Positions 7,952 through 16,771 of a stretch of DNA of 64,000 nt are shown piece by piece. Within the stretch, counting starts at the first letter, position 1. The number at the start of each line of letters is the position of its first letter. The notes under the pieces were generated by a model, which had not been told where the DNA came from, did no database searches, and was given only the letters and a program-made list of their open reading frames with translations. The position numbers were made by a program, and so were the translations under genes. Source of the DNA: Pseudomonadota bacterium (GTDB lineage: Bacteria > Pseudomonadota > Gammaproteobacteria > Burkholderiales > Methylophilaceae); assembly GCA_029782295.1 (NCBI GenBank), contig JAKOVB010000020.1:62001-126000 (forward strand), given 5' to 3'.

Positions 7952-8625
7952 GCCGGCTCCCTGGCCTGCTCCAGCAAATAACCGAGTCCGCGGATGGTGC
8001 GGATGCGAATGTCGGAAGGCTCCAGTTTCTTGCGCAAGCGATGGACATAGACTTCGATGGCATTGTCCCCGATATCCTCATCCCAGTTACACAGGCGCTC
8101 GAGGATATGCTCCTTGTTGACTACCTTGCCTGCCCGCAACATGAAGATTTCCAGCACGGCCAGTTCGCGTGCCGACAGTTCCAGCGGCTGACCGGACAAG
8201 GTCGCCCGGCGTCCGGCGGTATCCAGGGTCAACTGCCCCAGCGTCACCATCGAACTGGCACCGTATTGCCCGCGCCGGATCAGTGCGCGAGCGCGCGCTT
8301 CCAGTTCGGAGAGGTCGAACGGCTTGGTGATGTAATCGTCCGCGCCCAGGTCCAGCCCTTTGACGCGGTCCTCGACCGCATCGCGCGCCGTCAGGATCAG
8401 GACTGGCACGTGGCTGCCGCGCCGGCGCATGCGCGTCAGCACTTCGAACCCGTTCAGTCGAGGCAGCCCCAGGTCCAGAATCACCAGATCATAAGTCTGC
8501 CCGACCAGCATGTGGTCAGCCTCTTCACCGTGATGTGCACAATCCACGGCATAACCGGCCTTGCTCAGGGAATGGCTCAGACCATCGGCAATGGTCGGGT
8601 CATCTTCAACGATCAATACACGCAT
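7948..8625 (-). CDS. OmpR-family response regulator
   Basis: This 225-residue regulator pairs with the adjacent kinase. The receiver domain has the acidic pair EDD at 7-9, the phospho-acceptor Asp51 (LVILDLGLP), Thr in LTARD and Lys in TKPFD. The C-terminal winged helix has the OmpR/PhoB pattern LSARELAVLEIF and IEVYVHRLRKKLE. It is the first gene of the two-gene operon and reads divergently from the small exported protein at 8747. Targets are not visible; the divergent gene is a natural candidate. Confidence 0.92.
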   Translation of the reverse strand: MRVLIVEDDPTIADGLSHSLSKAGYAVDCAHHGEEADHMLVGQTYDLVILDLGLPRLNGFEVLTRMRRRGSHVPVLILTARDAVEDRVKGLDLGADDYITKPFDLSELEARARALIRRGQYGASSMVTLGQLTLDTAGRRATLSGQPLELSARELAVLEIFMLRAGKVVNKEHILERLCNWDEDIGDNAIEVYVHRLRKKLEPSDIRIRTIRGLGYLLEQAREPA

Positions 8626-8746
8626 AAATCTTTCAAAAAGTAAGTTTCGGGTAAGGTCTGCGGCGTAACTTGTGTTTCACGGGCCTGACACCACAAACGT
8701 CTGGCAAGGTTCCCTGGTTGAATTTTAATGGATGAAGGAGTTGGAC

Positions 8747-8959
8747 ATGAACAAGTTGATCGCTTCCCTGTTGGCAGGTCTTTTCGCAGCATCCCTGAGT
8801 GCCGGCGCCTTTGCCGCAGACGCTCCCAAGGCTGCCGATCCGGCGCCCGCCGCTGCTGCAGCTCCTGCTGCCGAGACTGCCAAGGAAAAACCCGCAGCCC
8901 CGGCCAAGAAGGCGCACAAGCGCCACGCCAAGAAGGCTATGAAACACGCCGGCAAGTAA
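8747..8959 (+). CDS. Small exported Ala/Lys/Pro-rich protein
   Basis: This 70-residue protein has a clear signal peptide (MNKLIASLLAGLFAASLSAG..AFAA). The mature part is almost entirely Ala, Pro and Lys, ending in basic repeats (KKAHKRHAKKAMKHAGK). The start at 8747 is preferred over 8732 because AAGGAG lies 6 bases before it. Low-complexity, very basic periplasmic peptides of this kind include acid-shock proteins (Asr); that is an analogy, not an identification. It is divergent from the two-component operon and followed by a strong terminator, so it is a single-gene unit. Confidence 0.7.
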   Translation: MNKLIASLLAGLFAASLSAGAFAADAPKAADPAPAAAAAPAAETAKEKPAAPAKKAHKRHAKKAMKHAGK

Positions 8960-8975
8960 CCCTCCCGGCACATAC

Positions 8976-9003
8976 AAGGCGACGCCTCGGCGTCGCCTTT
9001 TTT
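8976..9003. terminator. Bidirectional hairpin terminator
   Basis: A perfect 10-bp stem AAGGCGACGC / GCGTCGCCTT with a CTCG loop is followed by a T run. It lies between the small exported protein and convergent xthA. Confidence 0.88.
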
Positions 9004-9010
9004 ATGGACC

Positions 9011-9775
9011 CTATGCCAGTTCCGCGACGACAGGCGCATGGTCGGATGGTCGCTCCAGCTTGCGCGGCTCCTTGTCGATCCAGCATGCCGTGCAACTTTT
9101 TGCCAGTGCAGACGTCAGCAGAATGTGGTCTATCCTCAGCCCCAGGTTGCGGCGGAAGGCCGCCATGCGGTAATCCCACCAACTATACGACTGCGCCGGC
9201 TGATCGAACAACCGGAACGCATCCTGCAGCCCGAGCCCTTGCAAGCCTGAAAATGCCGCACGTTCCGCCGGACTCACCAGCACTTGCCCCTCCCAGGCTT
9301 TGGGATCATGGACGTCGCGATCTTCAGGCGCAATGTTGTAGTCTCCCAGCAAGGCCAGCTTCGGGTAGCGCGCCATCTCGTCCTTGATCCACTCTGTCAT
9401 GGCGTCCAGCCAGGCAAGTTTGTACTGGTATTTTTCCGAATCCAGACTCTGGCCATTGGGAAAGTAAGCGCACACAACCCTGACATCGCCATACGTTGCA
9501 GCCAGCACGCGCTTCTGCTCATCCGCAAAACCCGGAATGCCACGGACGACATCCTCACCCCCCGATTTGGCCAGCAACGCCACGCCGTTATAAGTCTTCT
9601 GCCCGCTGAAAATGGAGCGGTAACCTGCAGCTTCGAGATCTGCGGCCGGGAAATTCCCATCCTCCAGTTTGGTCTCCTGCAGACACAACACGTCCGGCTG
9701 ATGGGTGGCCAGCCAGTCCAGTACGTGGGGCAGACGGACCTTGAGGGAATTGACGTTCCAGGTAGCGATTTTCAT
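9011..9775 (-). CDS. xthA: Exodeoxyribonuclease III
   Basis: XthA is a Mg-dependent 3'-5' exonuclease and AP endonuclease in base-excision repair. The 254-residue protein has the complete exonuclease/endonuclease/phosphatase fold: Asn7 in WNVNS, Glu34 in [22 protein letters not shown], the LGLRIDHIL segment and the catalytic His in PSDHAPV. Length is slightly below E. coli XthA (268). About 115 bp with no visible feature separate it from the upstream DUF3293 gene. Confidence 0.95.
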   Translation of the reverse strand: MKIATWNVNSLKVRLPHVLDWLATHQPDVLCLQETKLEDGNFPAADLEAAGYRSIFSGQKTYNGVALLAKSGGEDVVRGIPGFADEQKRVLAATYGDVRVVCAYFPNGQSLDSEKYQYKLAWLDAMTEWIKDEMARYPKLALLGDYNIAPEDRDVHDPKAWEGQVLVSPAERAAFSGLQGLGLQDAFRLFDQPAQSYSWWDYRMAAFRRNLGLRIDHILLTSALAKSCTACWIDKEPRKLERPSDHAPVVAELA

Positions 9776-9890
9776 GGTATTAAAGGCCGTATTCAGACAG
9801 GCAGGGATTCCGGTAAAAATGCCCGCGATAAAACATGCAGCGTAGCAGCAATCTTAAGAGACGTGCACCCCTCGCAAAGCCAGGAAAGGT

Positions 9891-10388
9891 TCATTTCAAC
9901 AGCAGGAGCTCCGGAGTCGCATCCGGGCCGCACCAGACGACAGCATTCTGCCGGAATTGACGCCCCACAGAGCATGCCTGTTCCCGAGACATCCCCAGCA
10001 CCAGGAAACTGGGTTCGCCTGCCCACCCCCCGGTCGGATGCAGCCCGACCCCGGCAATGTACGCCAGGTGCATTTCATCCAGAATTCGCGACAGACCCGC
10101 CTGCAGTTCGTCATTCTCGGCATCGCCTAGCCTCATGCTGCACGGATTGCAGGCCGTCAGGTAAGCCGCCCTGTCCACCTGCGATTTCCGGTAACAATCC
10201 CGCATTTCATGGCTTGGAAGATCAATGTGCAGAACGAACGGCGGCTCCGCAAAAACCCGGTAGTCCGTTTCCCGGTAGGCGCGGATCAAGGCAGGGTCGA
10301 GAGTCGACTCGCCGGTTTGACAGGGGTCATGCAAAGAAGAAGGCTCCATCGCCGGGGCGTTGGTGTTCCATCCCGGACAAACCCTCAA
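9891..10388 (-). CDS. DUF3293-type protein
   Basis: This protein has up to 165 residues and no signal peptide or membrane segment. The pattern ITACNPCS-type (LTACNPCSMRL) followed by ENDELQAGL and a Gly/His region (GVGLHPTGGW) is that of the DUF3293 family, whose function is unknown. The frame opens with TTG at 10388, overlapping the stop of the upstream gene with AAGGA just before it; an ATG at 10349 is the alternative (152 residues) but has no good ribosome binding site. It is translationally adjacent to the DUF4124 gene and downstream of prlC. Confidence 0.7.
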   Translation of the reverse strand: MRVCPGWNTNAPAMEPSSLHDPCQTGESTLDPALIRAYRETDYRVFAEPPFVLHIDLPSHEMRDCYRKSQVDRAAYLTACNPCSMRLGDAENDELQAGLSRILDEMHLAYIAGVGLHPTGGWAGEPSFLVLGMSREQACSVGRQFRQNAVVWCGPDATPELLLLK

Positions 10389-10906
10389 TCATCCTTGATC
10401 GGGCGCTTGATTGGGGGCTCAGGCACCTTTTTCAGATTGGACAAGGGGTTGCTTTCCGGGTAGCCGGCCAGGTCCAGCAGTTCATTCCACCTGGCTTCCT
10501 GGAAACCGATCGCCGGTTCCTGAGAACCGATCACCAGCACCGGCACGATGGTGTCACCCGTCAGCTTCTTCAGGGCCTCCTTGTCCCCCTCCCTGTTTTT
10601 CAGGGTAAAGGGAACGCCGCGTTTAGTGAGCAAAGCTTCACCTTTCGCGCAAGGATCACCGCATTCCTTGAACGAATAGATCGTCACCGGAAATTTTTGG
10701 CTGGCCACCTTGGTTTCGTAAGGAGGGATATCGCTTTCGATGATGTTACTCTTCGGTGTAATGCGTTCCACGGAGCGGGCATCTATGGGCGGGGCCAGGT
10801 CGCTGTAATGGACGTTCCCTTCAGCATCCTTCCATTTATACAGCTCACCAGCGCTGGCTTGTACATTCAAGAGAAGCAGTACCACCAGCATGCATATCCG
10901 CTTCAT
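10385..10906 (-). CDS. Periplasmic DUF4124 / thioredoxin-fold protein
   Basis: The start at 10906 (173 residues) is set by GAGGAG six bases upstream. A signal peptide (to ASAG) is followed by a DUF4124 motif (LYKWKDAEGNVHYSD), common in betaproteobacterial exported proteins. A glutaredoxin-like domain (about 80-155) comes next, where the usual CxxC is replaced by CGDPC, a C-x3-C spacing. The cis-Pro position is present (TIVPVLVIG). The unusual spacing leaves open whether it is redox active. The last residues are basic and proline-rich. Its start region overlaps the end of prlC, indicating one transcript. Confidence 0.78.
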   Translation of the reverse strand: MKRICMLVVLLLLNVQASAGELYKWKDAEGNVHYSDLAPPIDARSVERITPKSNIIESDIPPYETKVASQKFPVTIYSFKECGDPCAKGEALLTKRGVPFTLKNREGDKEALKKLTGDTIVPVLVIGSQEPAIGFQEARWNELLDLAGYPESNPLSNLKKVPEPPIKRPIKDD

Positions 10907-10916
10907 GTGACTCTCC

Positions 10917-12959
10917 TCAGTGGGCACCGACCGCATCTGTCATGCCATTGTGACGCAGCAGCGCATCGATGGTCGGCTGGCGGCCGCGGAAGGCGACGAA
11001 CGATTCCAGTGCGGGGCGCGAACCTCCCTGCGCCAGGATCTCGCTCCAGAAGCGATGTCCGGTTTCCTCACAGAGTACGCCGTTTTCCTCGAACAGGCTG
11101 TAGGCATCGGCAGACAGTACTTCAGCCCACTTGTAGCTGTAATAGCCAGCGGCATAGCCACCGGCAAAGATGTGGGAAAAGTTGTTGGGGAAACGATTCC
11201 ACTTCGGCGGACGCACCACGGCCACTTCATCGCGCACGGCCTCCAGCAGATCCAGCGGGGACTTGTCACCATTCGGGTCGAAAGCACTGTGCAACAGTAT
11301 GTCGAACAACGAGAACTCGATCTGGCGCACGGTCTGCATGCCGGCCTGGAAATTCTTGGCGGCCACCATCTTGTCGAACAGTTCGCGTGGCAAGTGCACG
11401 GCAGTATCGACATGTGAGGTCATGTGGCGGAGCACTTCCCATTCCCAGCAGAAATTTTCCATGAACTGGCTGGGCAACTCCACGGCATCCCACTCCACGC
11501 CCTTGATACCGGAGACGCCATAGTCCTCGACCCGGGTCAGCAGATGATGCAGGCCATGGCCAAACTCGTGGAACATGGTGATCACTTCATCGTGCGTAAA
11601 CAGCGCCGGTTTGTCCCCGACCGGCGCGGAAAAATTGCAGGTCAGGAAAGCCACCGGGGTCTCGATCCCATGCGATTTGCGACGACGTGTGATGGCCTCG
11701 TCCATCCAGGCACCGCCACGCTTACCGTTACGCGCGTAAAGGTCGAGGTAGAACTGGCCGATCAACTGGCCGGAACGGTCGACAATTTCATAGAACGTCA
11801 CGTCCGCATGCCAGACCGGTGCCTGTGACCGGCGCACCTGCACTCCGAATATCGTTTCGGTAACCCTGAACAGTCCTTGCAGGACCTGCGCTTCCGGAAA
11901 ATACTGTTTCACTTCCTGGTCGGAAAACGCATACCTGTCCTCGCGCAACTTCTCGGATACATAAGCCACATCCCAAGCCTGCATATCGCTCAGCCCGAGC
12001 TTGGCTGCGTAGCTCCGCAACTCCTGCATGTCCTTTTCCGCGAACGGCTTGGCGCGCACTGCCAGGGTACGCAGGAAGTCCTCGACCTCGCCGGGTGTCT
12101 GCGCCATCTTGGTCGCCAAAGACAATTCTGCGTAGTTGTCGAAGCCCAGCAAACTGGCCGCTTCGGCACGCAACTTGAGCAGCCGGGTGATCAGCGCCGT
12201 GTTATCCCACTCCGGCTTGCCGAATTCGGAAGCTCGCGTTGCATAGGCGTAATACAGCTTCTCGCGCAGCGCACGATTGTCCGCGTACTGCAGCACGGGC
12301 ATATAAGAAGGAAAATGCAGGGTAAATTTCCAGCCCGTACGGCCATCGGCTTCTGCCGCTTCTCGCGCAGCCTGTAGTGCATCTTCCGGAATTCCAGCCA
12401 GTTCTGAAGCCTGTTCGACATAGAGTGCGAAATCGTTGGTGGTATCCAGCAGGTTCTCTTCGAATCGCGCAGACAGGGTCGAAAGCTCTTCCTGAATGGC
12501 CTTGAACCGGGCTTTCTCTGCCTCAGGCAATTCAGCGCCACCGAGACGGAAGTCACGTAGCTCGTTCTCGATGATTTTTTTCTGCGCCGGATTCAGTCCA
12601 TCAAAATCATTTCCGACACGAATGGCCTTAAATTTTGCGTATAGCGCTTCATTCTGAGATAAATCTGCGTAAAAAGCAGTCAATAATGGCAGGTTGGCAT
12701 TGTAGGCCTCGCGCAATTCAGGCGTATTCACCACCGAATTCATGTGCGACACCTGCGACCAGGCGCGGGAAAGTTTCTCCTCGAAATCCTCCAGCGGGCG
12801 CGCAAAATTGTCCCAGGTCGGCGCCTGCGCATCAGCCACCAGCTTCGCCACCAGTGCACGCCCTTCCTCCAGCAACTGCCCGATGGCCGGTGAAACATGC
12901 TCAGGCTTGACCTGATCGAATTGCGGCAGGCCAGAAAAATGCAACAACGGATTACTCAT
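10917..12959 (-). CDS. prlC: Oligopeptidase A (M3 family)
   Basis: PrlC/OpdA is a cytosolic zinc peptidase that degrades peptides, including cleaved signal peptides. The 680-residue length equals that of the E. coli enzyme. The M3 zinc site is intact (MFHEFGHGLHHLL, with the third Glu about 25 residues downstream), as is the C-terminal GGYAAGYYSYKWAEVL segment that lines the active site in this family. The start has AAGGAA about 8 bases upstream. It heads a probable operon with the DUF4124 and DUF3293 genes. Confidence 0.95.
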   Translation of the reverse strand: MSNPLLHFSGLPQFDQVKPEHVSPAIGQLLEEGRALVAKLVADAQAPTWDNFARPLEDFEEKLSRAWSQVSHMNSVVNTPELREAYNANLPLLTAFYADLSQNEALYAKFKAIRVGNDFDGLNPAQKKIIENELRDFRLGGAELPEAEKARFKAIQEELSTLSARFEENLLDTTNDFALYVEQASELAGIPEDALQAAREAAEADGRTGWKFTLHFPSYMPVLQYADNRALREKLYYAYATRASEFGKPEWDNTALITRLLKLRAEAASLLGFDNYAELSLATKMAQTPGEVEDFLRTLAVRAKPFAEKDMQELRSYAAKLGLSDMQAWDVAYVSEKLREDRYAFSDQEVKQYFPEAQVLQGLFRVTETIFGVQVRRSQAPVWHADVTFYEIVDRSGQLIGQFYLDLYARNGKRGGAWMDEAITRRRKSHGIETPVAFLTCNFSAPVGDKPALFTHDEVITMFHEFGHGLHHLLTRVEDYGVSGIKGVEWDAVELPSQFMENFCWEWEVLRHMTSHVDTAVHLPRELFDKMVAAKNFQAGMQTVRQIEFSLFDILLHSAFDPNGDKSPLDLLEAVRDEVAVVRPPKWNRFPNNFSHIFAGGYAAGYYSYKWAEVLSADAYSLFEENGVLCEETGHRFWSEILAQGGSRPALESFVAFRGRQPTIDALLRHNGMTDAVGAH

Positions 12960-13007
12960 CTCTACTCGTTCCTTATTTGTGTTACGGCAACCTTAAAAAG
13001 ACTGCCG

Positions 13008-13058
13008 CACGCAAAAACCTTGCAGCCTGGATTCGAAGCGCGCAGCGAATCCAGGCTG
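13008..13058 (-). terminator. Terminator downstream of the DUF4870 gene
   Basis: A perfect 13-bp stem (13023-13035 with 13046-13058, CAGCCTGGATTCG) and a 10-base loop are followed on the minus strand by a TTTTT run. A second small hairpin (GCGGGC / GCCCGC, 13084-13099) lies nearer the stop codon. Together they separate the DUF4870 gene from prlC. Confidence 0.72.
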
Positions 13059-13105
13059 TGGAAATGCGGTATTACCCAGTCAAGCGGGCAACCGCCCGCA
13101 ACCGT

Positions 13106-13435
13106 TTAGTTGATCAAACGCAAGGCCAGCGGATACTGGTAATTTTCACCCTTGCTGACCTTGACGGCAGCCACGATGCACAAAACCAGATTGCCCACAT
13201 AGATCAGCGGCAGCAACGCCAGACCGACCAGTATCCAGGCGAGCACCCAGGCGACGATATAGCCGATCAGTACCGTGATCTGGAAATTGAGCGCTTCACG
13301 GGACTGCTCACCAATAAAGGCACTGTCGTCCTTTTTCAGCAGCCAGACGATAAGCGCCGGAATCAGCCCAAAGAAAATACCGCCGAGGTGCGTCAGAACG
13401 GCAATGTTCCTGTCATTGGAAGTCGCTTCGCTCAC
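13106..13435 (-). CDS. DUF4870 membrane protein
   Basis: This 109-residue protein has three hydrophobic segments (about 10-30, 48-68, 70-92) and the DUF4870 layout: an N-terminal LTHLGGIFFG, a charged loop SREALNFQ and a C-terminal VGNLVLCIVAAVKV. The start is GTG, with AAAGGA upstream. Function is unknown; relatives are small inner-membrane proteins. It lies 27 bp downstream of ptsI in the same direction and may be the last gene of that operon. Confidence 0.82.
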   Translation of the reverse strand: MSEATSNDRNIAVLTHLGGIFFGLIPALIVWLLKKDDSAFIGEQSREALNFQITVLIGYIVAWVLAWILVGLALLPLIYVGNLVLCIVAAVKVSKGENYQYPLALRLIN

Positions 13436-13462
13436 ATTAGTTCCTTTCGTTTTTATTCAGGG

Positions 13463-15187
13463 TCAGTGGTTGAGTTTATGCAACAGGGGTTCGATCCGCT
13501 CGATCTCGGCGGTCGACAGAATCTTGCGTGCGACACTGCTGACCTTGGCGATGTCGCTCTGCAACACCTGATGCTTGATCGCCAGCACATGCGCCGGATG
13601 CATGGAGAACTGGCGCAGGCCGAAGCCAAGCAGCAGGCGCGTCAGGCGCGGGTCACCCGCCATTTCTCCACATACCGATACCGGCGTTCCCGTCTTGTGG
13701 CCGGCCCGGATGGTCATTTCTACCAGCTGCAGCACCGCAGGATGCAGCGGCTGGTAGAGGTGTGCCACGGTATCGTCAGTTCGATCGATGGCCAGGGTGT
13801 ACTGGATCAGGTCATTGGTCCCGATGGAAAGGAAATCCAGTTCCCGGGCAAAGGCTTCCGCCTTCAGTGCCGCTGCCGGAATTTCGATCATGCCGCCGAC
13901 AGCGATGGCGTCGTCGAAGGGCAGCCCCTCCTCGCGCAGGCTGCGCTTCGCTCGATCCAGCAGGTGCATGGCCTGGCGCAGTTCGGACAGCGTCGACAGC
14001 ATGGGGATCAGAATCTTGATATGGCCATAATGCGATGCCCGCAGGATGGCCCGCAACTGGATATGGAATACTGCCGGCTCGGCCAGGCAAAGCCGGATGG
14101 CCCGCAGGCCGAGGGCCGGGTTGGTACAGGTACGCACGGCGTCCGGATCAACCTGTTTGTCAGCCCCAAGGTCCAGCGTCCGGATGGTGACCGGCATCCC
14201 CTTCATGGCTTCGGTCACCTTGCGATAGGCTTCGAACTGCTCATCCTCATCCGGCCATTCACGCCGGTTCATGAACAGGAATTCGGTGCGATACAGGCCG
14301 ATGCCGGTGGCCCCGGCCGCCTTCGCCTGCACAACGTCCTCAGGCACCTCGATATTGGCATGCAACTCGATCGCGGTCCCATCCAGCGTCACTGCCTTGG
14401 TCGACTTCAGGCGCTTGAGCTTCTGCTGCTCGAGCTCGAATTCCTCCTGGCGCAGCCGATACTCGGTCAGCGTACTTCTGTCCGGATTGACAATCACCAC
14501 ACCCTGATTGCCGTCGACAATGATCAGTTCACCGCCGTGAATCAGGTCGCGCGCATGGTGCAGGGCAACGATGGAAGGGATGTTCAGGCTACGTGCCAGA
14601 ATGGCGGTATGCGAGGTCGCGCCGCCGACATCGGTGATGAAGGCGGCAAACTGGTGCTGCTTAAACTGGATGGCATCCGCGGGAGAAAGGTCGTGCGCAA
14701 CCAGGATCATGCCGCTTTCCTGCTTTTCCAGCGGCGCCTGTCCCGGATGACCGAGCAGCACCTTGATTACGCGTTCGACGACTTGCACGACATCGAATTT
14801 CCGCTCGCGCAGGTACTCGTCCTCGATCTCCTCAAACTGGTCGACCAGCGCGTCCATCTGCTGCTTGAGCGCCCACTCCGCATTGCAATGCTCTTCACGG
14901 ATGATGCGCTTCGGTTCTTCGGACAGCGACTTGTCGCCCAGGAACATGATATGGGTGCCCACGAACGACCCCAGTTCCGCGGGAGCATTCACCGGCAGAC
15001 TGGCGCGTATCCCTTCGAGGTCCTTCTGCACCGCAGCCACCGCATCGTCAAAGCGCTTGATTTCAGCGTCAAGCAGGTGGTCCGGCACATGATAATGGGC
15101 CACTTCCAGCAGCGCGTGCGACACCAGATGGGCATGGCCGATGGCAATACCTCCGGAAACGGCAACACCGTGCATGGTGAAGCTCAT
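13463..15187 (-). CDS. ptsI: PTS enzyme I
   Basis: Enzyme I takes phosphate from phosphoenolpyruvate and passes it to HPr. The 574-residue protein is full length (E. coli 575), with the phosphohistidine motif GGATSHTAILARS near residue 190, the PEP-binding segments (GIGLYRTEFLFM, IGTNDLIQYTLAIDR) and the catalytic Cys region (PVSVCGEMAGD). It follows ptsH and the EIIA gene. No sugar permease (EIIBC) is in the window, so this chain most likely serves regulation, as in other betaproteobacteria with HprK. Confidence 0.95.
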   Translation of the reverse strand: MSFTMHGVAVSGGIAIGHAHLVSHALLEVAHYHVPDHLLDAEIKRFDDAVAAVQKDLEGIRASLPVNAPAELGSFVGTHIMFLGDKSLSEEPKRIIREEHCNAEWALKQQMDALVDQFEEIEDEYLRERKFDVVQVVERVIKVLLGHPGQAPLEKQESGMILVAHDLSPADAIQFKQHQFAAFITDVGGATSHTAILARSLNIPSIVALHHARDLIHGGELIIVDGNQGVVIVNPDRSTLTEYRLRQEEFELEQQKLKRLKSTKAVTLDGTAIELHANIEVPEDVVQAKAAGATGIGLYRTEFLFMNRREWPDEDEQFEAYRKVTEAMKGMPVTIRTLDLGADKQVDPDAVRTCTNPALGLRAIRLCLAEPAVFHIQLRAILRASHYGHIKILIPMLSTLSELRQAMHLLDRAKRSLREEGLPFDDAIAVGGMIEIPAAALKAEAFARELDFLSIGTNDLIQYTLAIDRTDDTVAHLYQPLHPAVLQLVEMTIRAGHKTGTPVSVCGEMAGDPRLTRLLLGFGLRQFSMHPAHVLAIKHQVLQSDIAKVSSVARKILSTAEIERIEPLLHKLNH

Positions 15188-15230
15188 CGCACATCTCCCA
15201 AATTGTCACGCTCCGGCAGCTGCACCTGCA

Positions 15231-15500
15231 TCACTCCCCTTCACCGAACTTGTCATTGATCAACCCCACCAGCGCCTCGATGGCCTGGGCTTCATCCGAA
15301 CCATTCGCCTCCAGCACGACCTTGCTGCCCTTGCTGGCCGCCAGCATCATCACGCCCATGATGCTCTTGGCATTCACACGACGGTTGTTACGCTCGATCC
15401 AGACCTCGGAATCGAACTGGCTGGCCACCTGGGTCAGTTTGGTAGATGCCCGGGCATGCAAGCCCAGCTTGTTGATGATCTCGATTTCCTGCCTAAGCAT
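15231..15500 (-). CDS. ptsH: HPr phosphocarrier protein
   Basis: HPr (89 residues) carries phosphate from enzyme I. The active His is in NKLGLHARAS, and the regulatory Ser site is in AKSIMGVMMLA, the target of the HprK kinase encoded in the same cluster. The start at 15500 is chosen for homology (MLRQEIEI); it lies 12 bases after AGGAGG, and an in-frame GTG closer to it cannot be used because it abuts that site. The gene overlaps the end of the EIIA gene by 8 bp. Confidence 0.95.
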   Translation of the reverse strand: MLRQEIEIINKLGLHARASTKLTQVASQFDSEVWIERNNRRVNAKSIMGVMMLAASKGSKVVLEANGSDEAQAIEALVGLINDKFGEGE

Positions 15501-15900
15501 GATGCGCAGCACCCTCCTGCGTAAAGTGCACGATGCCACCCAGGCCACCGGTGATCGCCTTCTCGATCAGCACTGGCAATGTTTCATTGCGGTAAGCAAT
15601 GGCACGCACCAGCATGGGCAGGTTGACACCGGAAAGCCCTTCCACACGGCCGGGCTCCAGCAACTTGCCTGCCAGATTGCAAGGCGTTGCGCCATAGACG
15701 TCAGACAGGACCAGCACGCCTTCGCCCTGATCGAGCTCCCGGATCATTTCGATCGCCTGGGGCAGCAACGCCGCAGGATCATCATGCACCCCGACCCCCA
15801 GTTGCCGCAACTGCGGCGGGCGCCCGCCCATGACATGGCTGGCACAATGGATCAGGCTTTCACCCAGGGTCCCGTGGGCGACGATCAATATTCCAATCAC
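15493..15900 (-). CDS. PTS EIIA component, mannose/fructose family
   Basis: This 135-residue single-domain EIIA has the phosphorylatable His9 (IVAHGTLG), the family's GEGVLVLSDVYGATPCN segment and GVNLPML. Stand-alone EIIA-Man proteins in HprK-containing proteobacteria are thought to be regulatory phosphate acceptors, not part of a transporter. It precedes and overlaps ptsH and follows rapZ by 34 bp. Confidence 0.92.
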   Translation of the reverse strand: MIGILIVAHGTLGESLIHCASHVMGGRPPQLRQLGVGVHDDPAALLPQAIEMIRELDQGEGVLVLSDVYGATPCNLAGKLLEPGRVEGLSGVNLPMLVRAIAYRNETLPVLIEKAITGGLGGIVHFTQEGAAHHA

Positions 15901-15934
15901 GTTTGTTTCCTCAACTCAGTATCTCTTCGATGAC

Positions 15935-16771
15935 TCAGCGCAGCTCGCGATGACGGACCAGTACGCGCTGCCCTTCCTGTTTGAAATAGGCCGCCAGCCG
16001 CTCGACAAAATACACGGAGCGATGCTGCCCGCCGGTACATCCCACGGCCACCGTCAGATAACTCCGGTTATCCCGCACGAAACATGGCAGCCAGTTACCG
16101 ACGAAATTGCGGATATCCTCGAACATGGCATGCACCTCGTCCTGTTTCTCGAGAAATTCCACCACCGGCGCATCACGTCCGGTCAGCGGCTTCAGTACAG
16201 GATCGTAATGCGGATTGGGGAGGCAGCGTACGTCGAACACGTAATCTGCGTCGAGCGGGATGCCATGCTTGAAGCCAAACGAGGCCACCAGCAAGGTCAG
16301 ACCACTGTGGTCGAGATCCACGAAATCCTTCACCCATTGACGCAGGGTATTGGGACCGAGATCGCTGGTATCGATCCGGTGACCCAGGTCGGCCAGCTGA
16401 TCCAGCAACTCCCGCTCCAGGCGGATGCTTTCCGCAAGGGTGGTCGCTTCATCGCTCAGCGGGTGGCGACGACGGGTCTCACTGAAGCGCTTGACCAGCG
16501 TTTCCGCGCTCGATTCGAGGAACAGCAGTTGCACGTCGATATTCTGCGCCTTGAGCCGCCCGATATAGTCCGGCAGCGACTCCAGGGCGGTACTGCGCGT
16601 ATCGACGCTCACCGCCACGCGCTGCCGACCCGCCTCAGCCAGATGCTGTGCAGTTTCCGGCAACAACGACGGCGGCAGGTTGTCGACACAATAATATCCG
16701 CTGTCTTCCAGCGCCTTCAGCACCACGCTCTTGCCCGAACCCGAGAGCCCGGTCACGATGACGAGTTGCAT
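15935..16771 (-). CDS. rapZ: RapZ, P-loop RNase adapter family protein
   Basis: This 278-residue protein has Walker A GLSGSGKS at residues 8-15, DNLPPSLLP, the [19 protein letters not shown] segment and the C-terminal [11 protein letters not shown] motif of RapZ (YvcJ family). In enterobacteria RapZ guides RNase E to the small RNA GlmZ and controls amino-sugar synthesis; GlmZ was not looked for outside this window. The ATG at 16771 overlaps the hprK stop (TGATG). An upstream GTG one codon earlier is unlikely to be used. Confidence 0.92.
   Translation of the reverse strand: MQLVIVTGLSGSGKSVVLKALEDSGYYCVDNLPPSLLPETAQHLAEAGRQRVAVSVDTRSTALESLPDYIGRLKAQNIDVQLLFLESSAETLVKRFSETRRRHPLSDEATTLAESIRLERELLDQLADLGHRIDTSDLGPNTLRQWVKDFVDLDHSGLTLLVASFGFKHGIPLDADYVFDVRCLPNPHYDPVLKPLTGRDAPVVEFLEKQDEVHAMFEDIRNFVGNWLPCFVRDNRSYLTVAVGCTGGQHRSVYFVERLAAYFKQEGQRVLVRHRELR

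Noticed and set aside
9284..11464. A 726-codon open frame on the plus strand
   Set aside because: It runs antisense across xthA, the DUF3293 and DUF4124 genes and prlC; the product is low in complexity with no domain. It is a GC-driven shadow of real minus-strand genes.
12977..15259. A 760-codon open frame on the plus strand
   Set aside because: It is antisense to the DUF4870 gene and ptsI, both certain by homology. The translation is rich in Gln, Arg and His, typical of a shadow frame.
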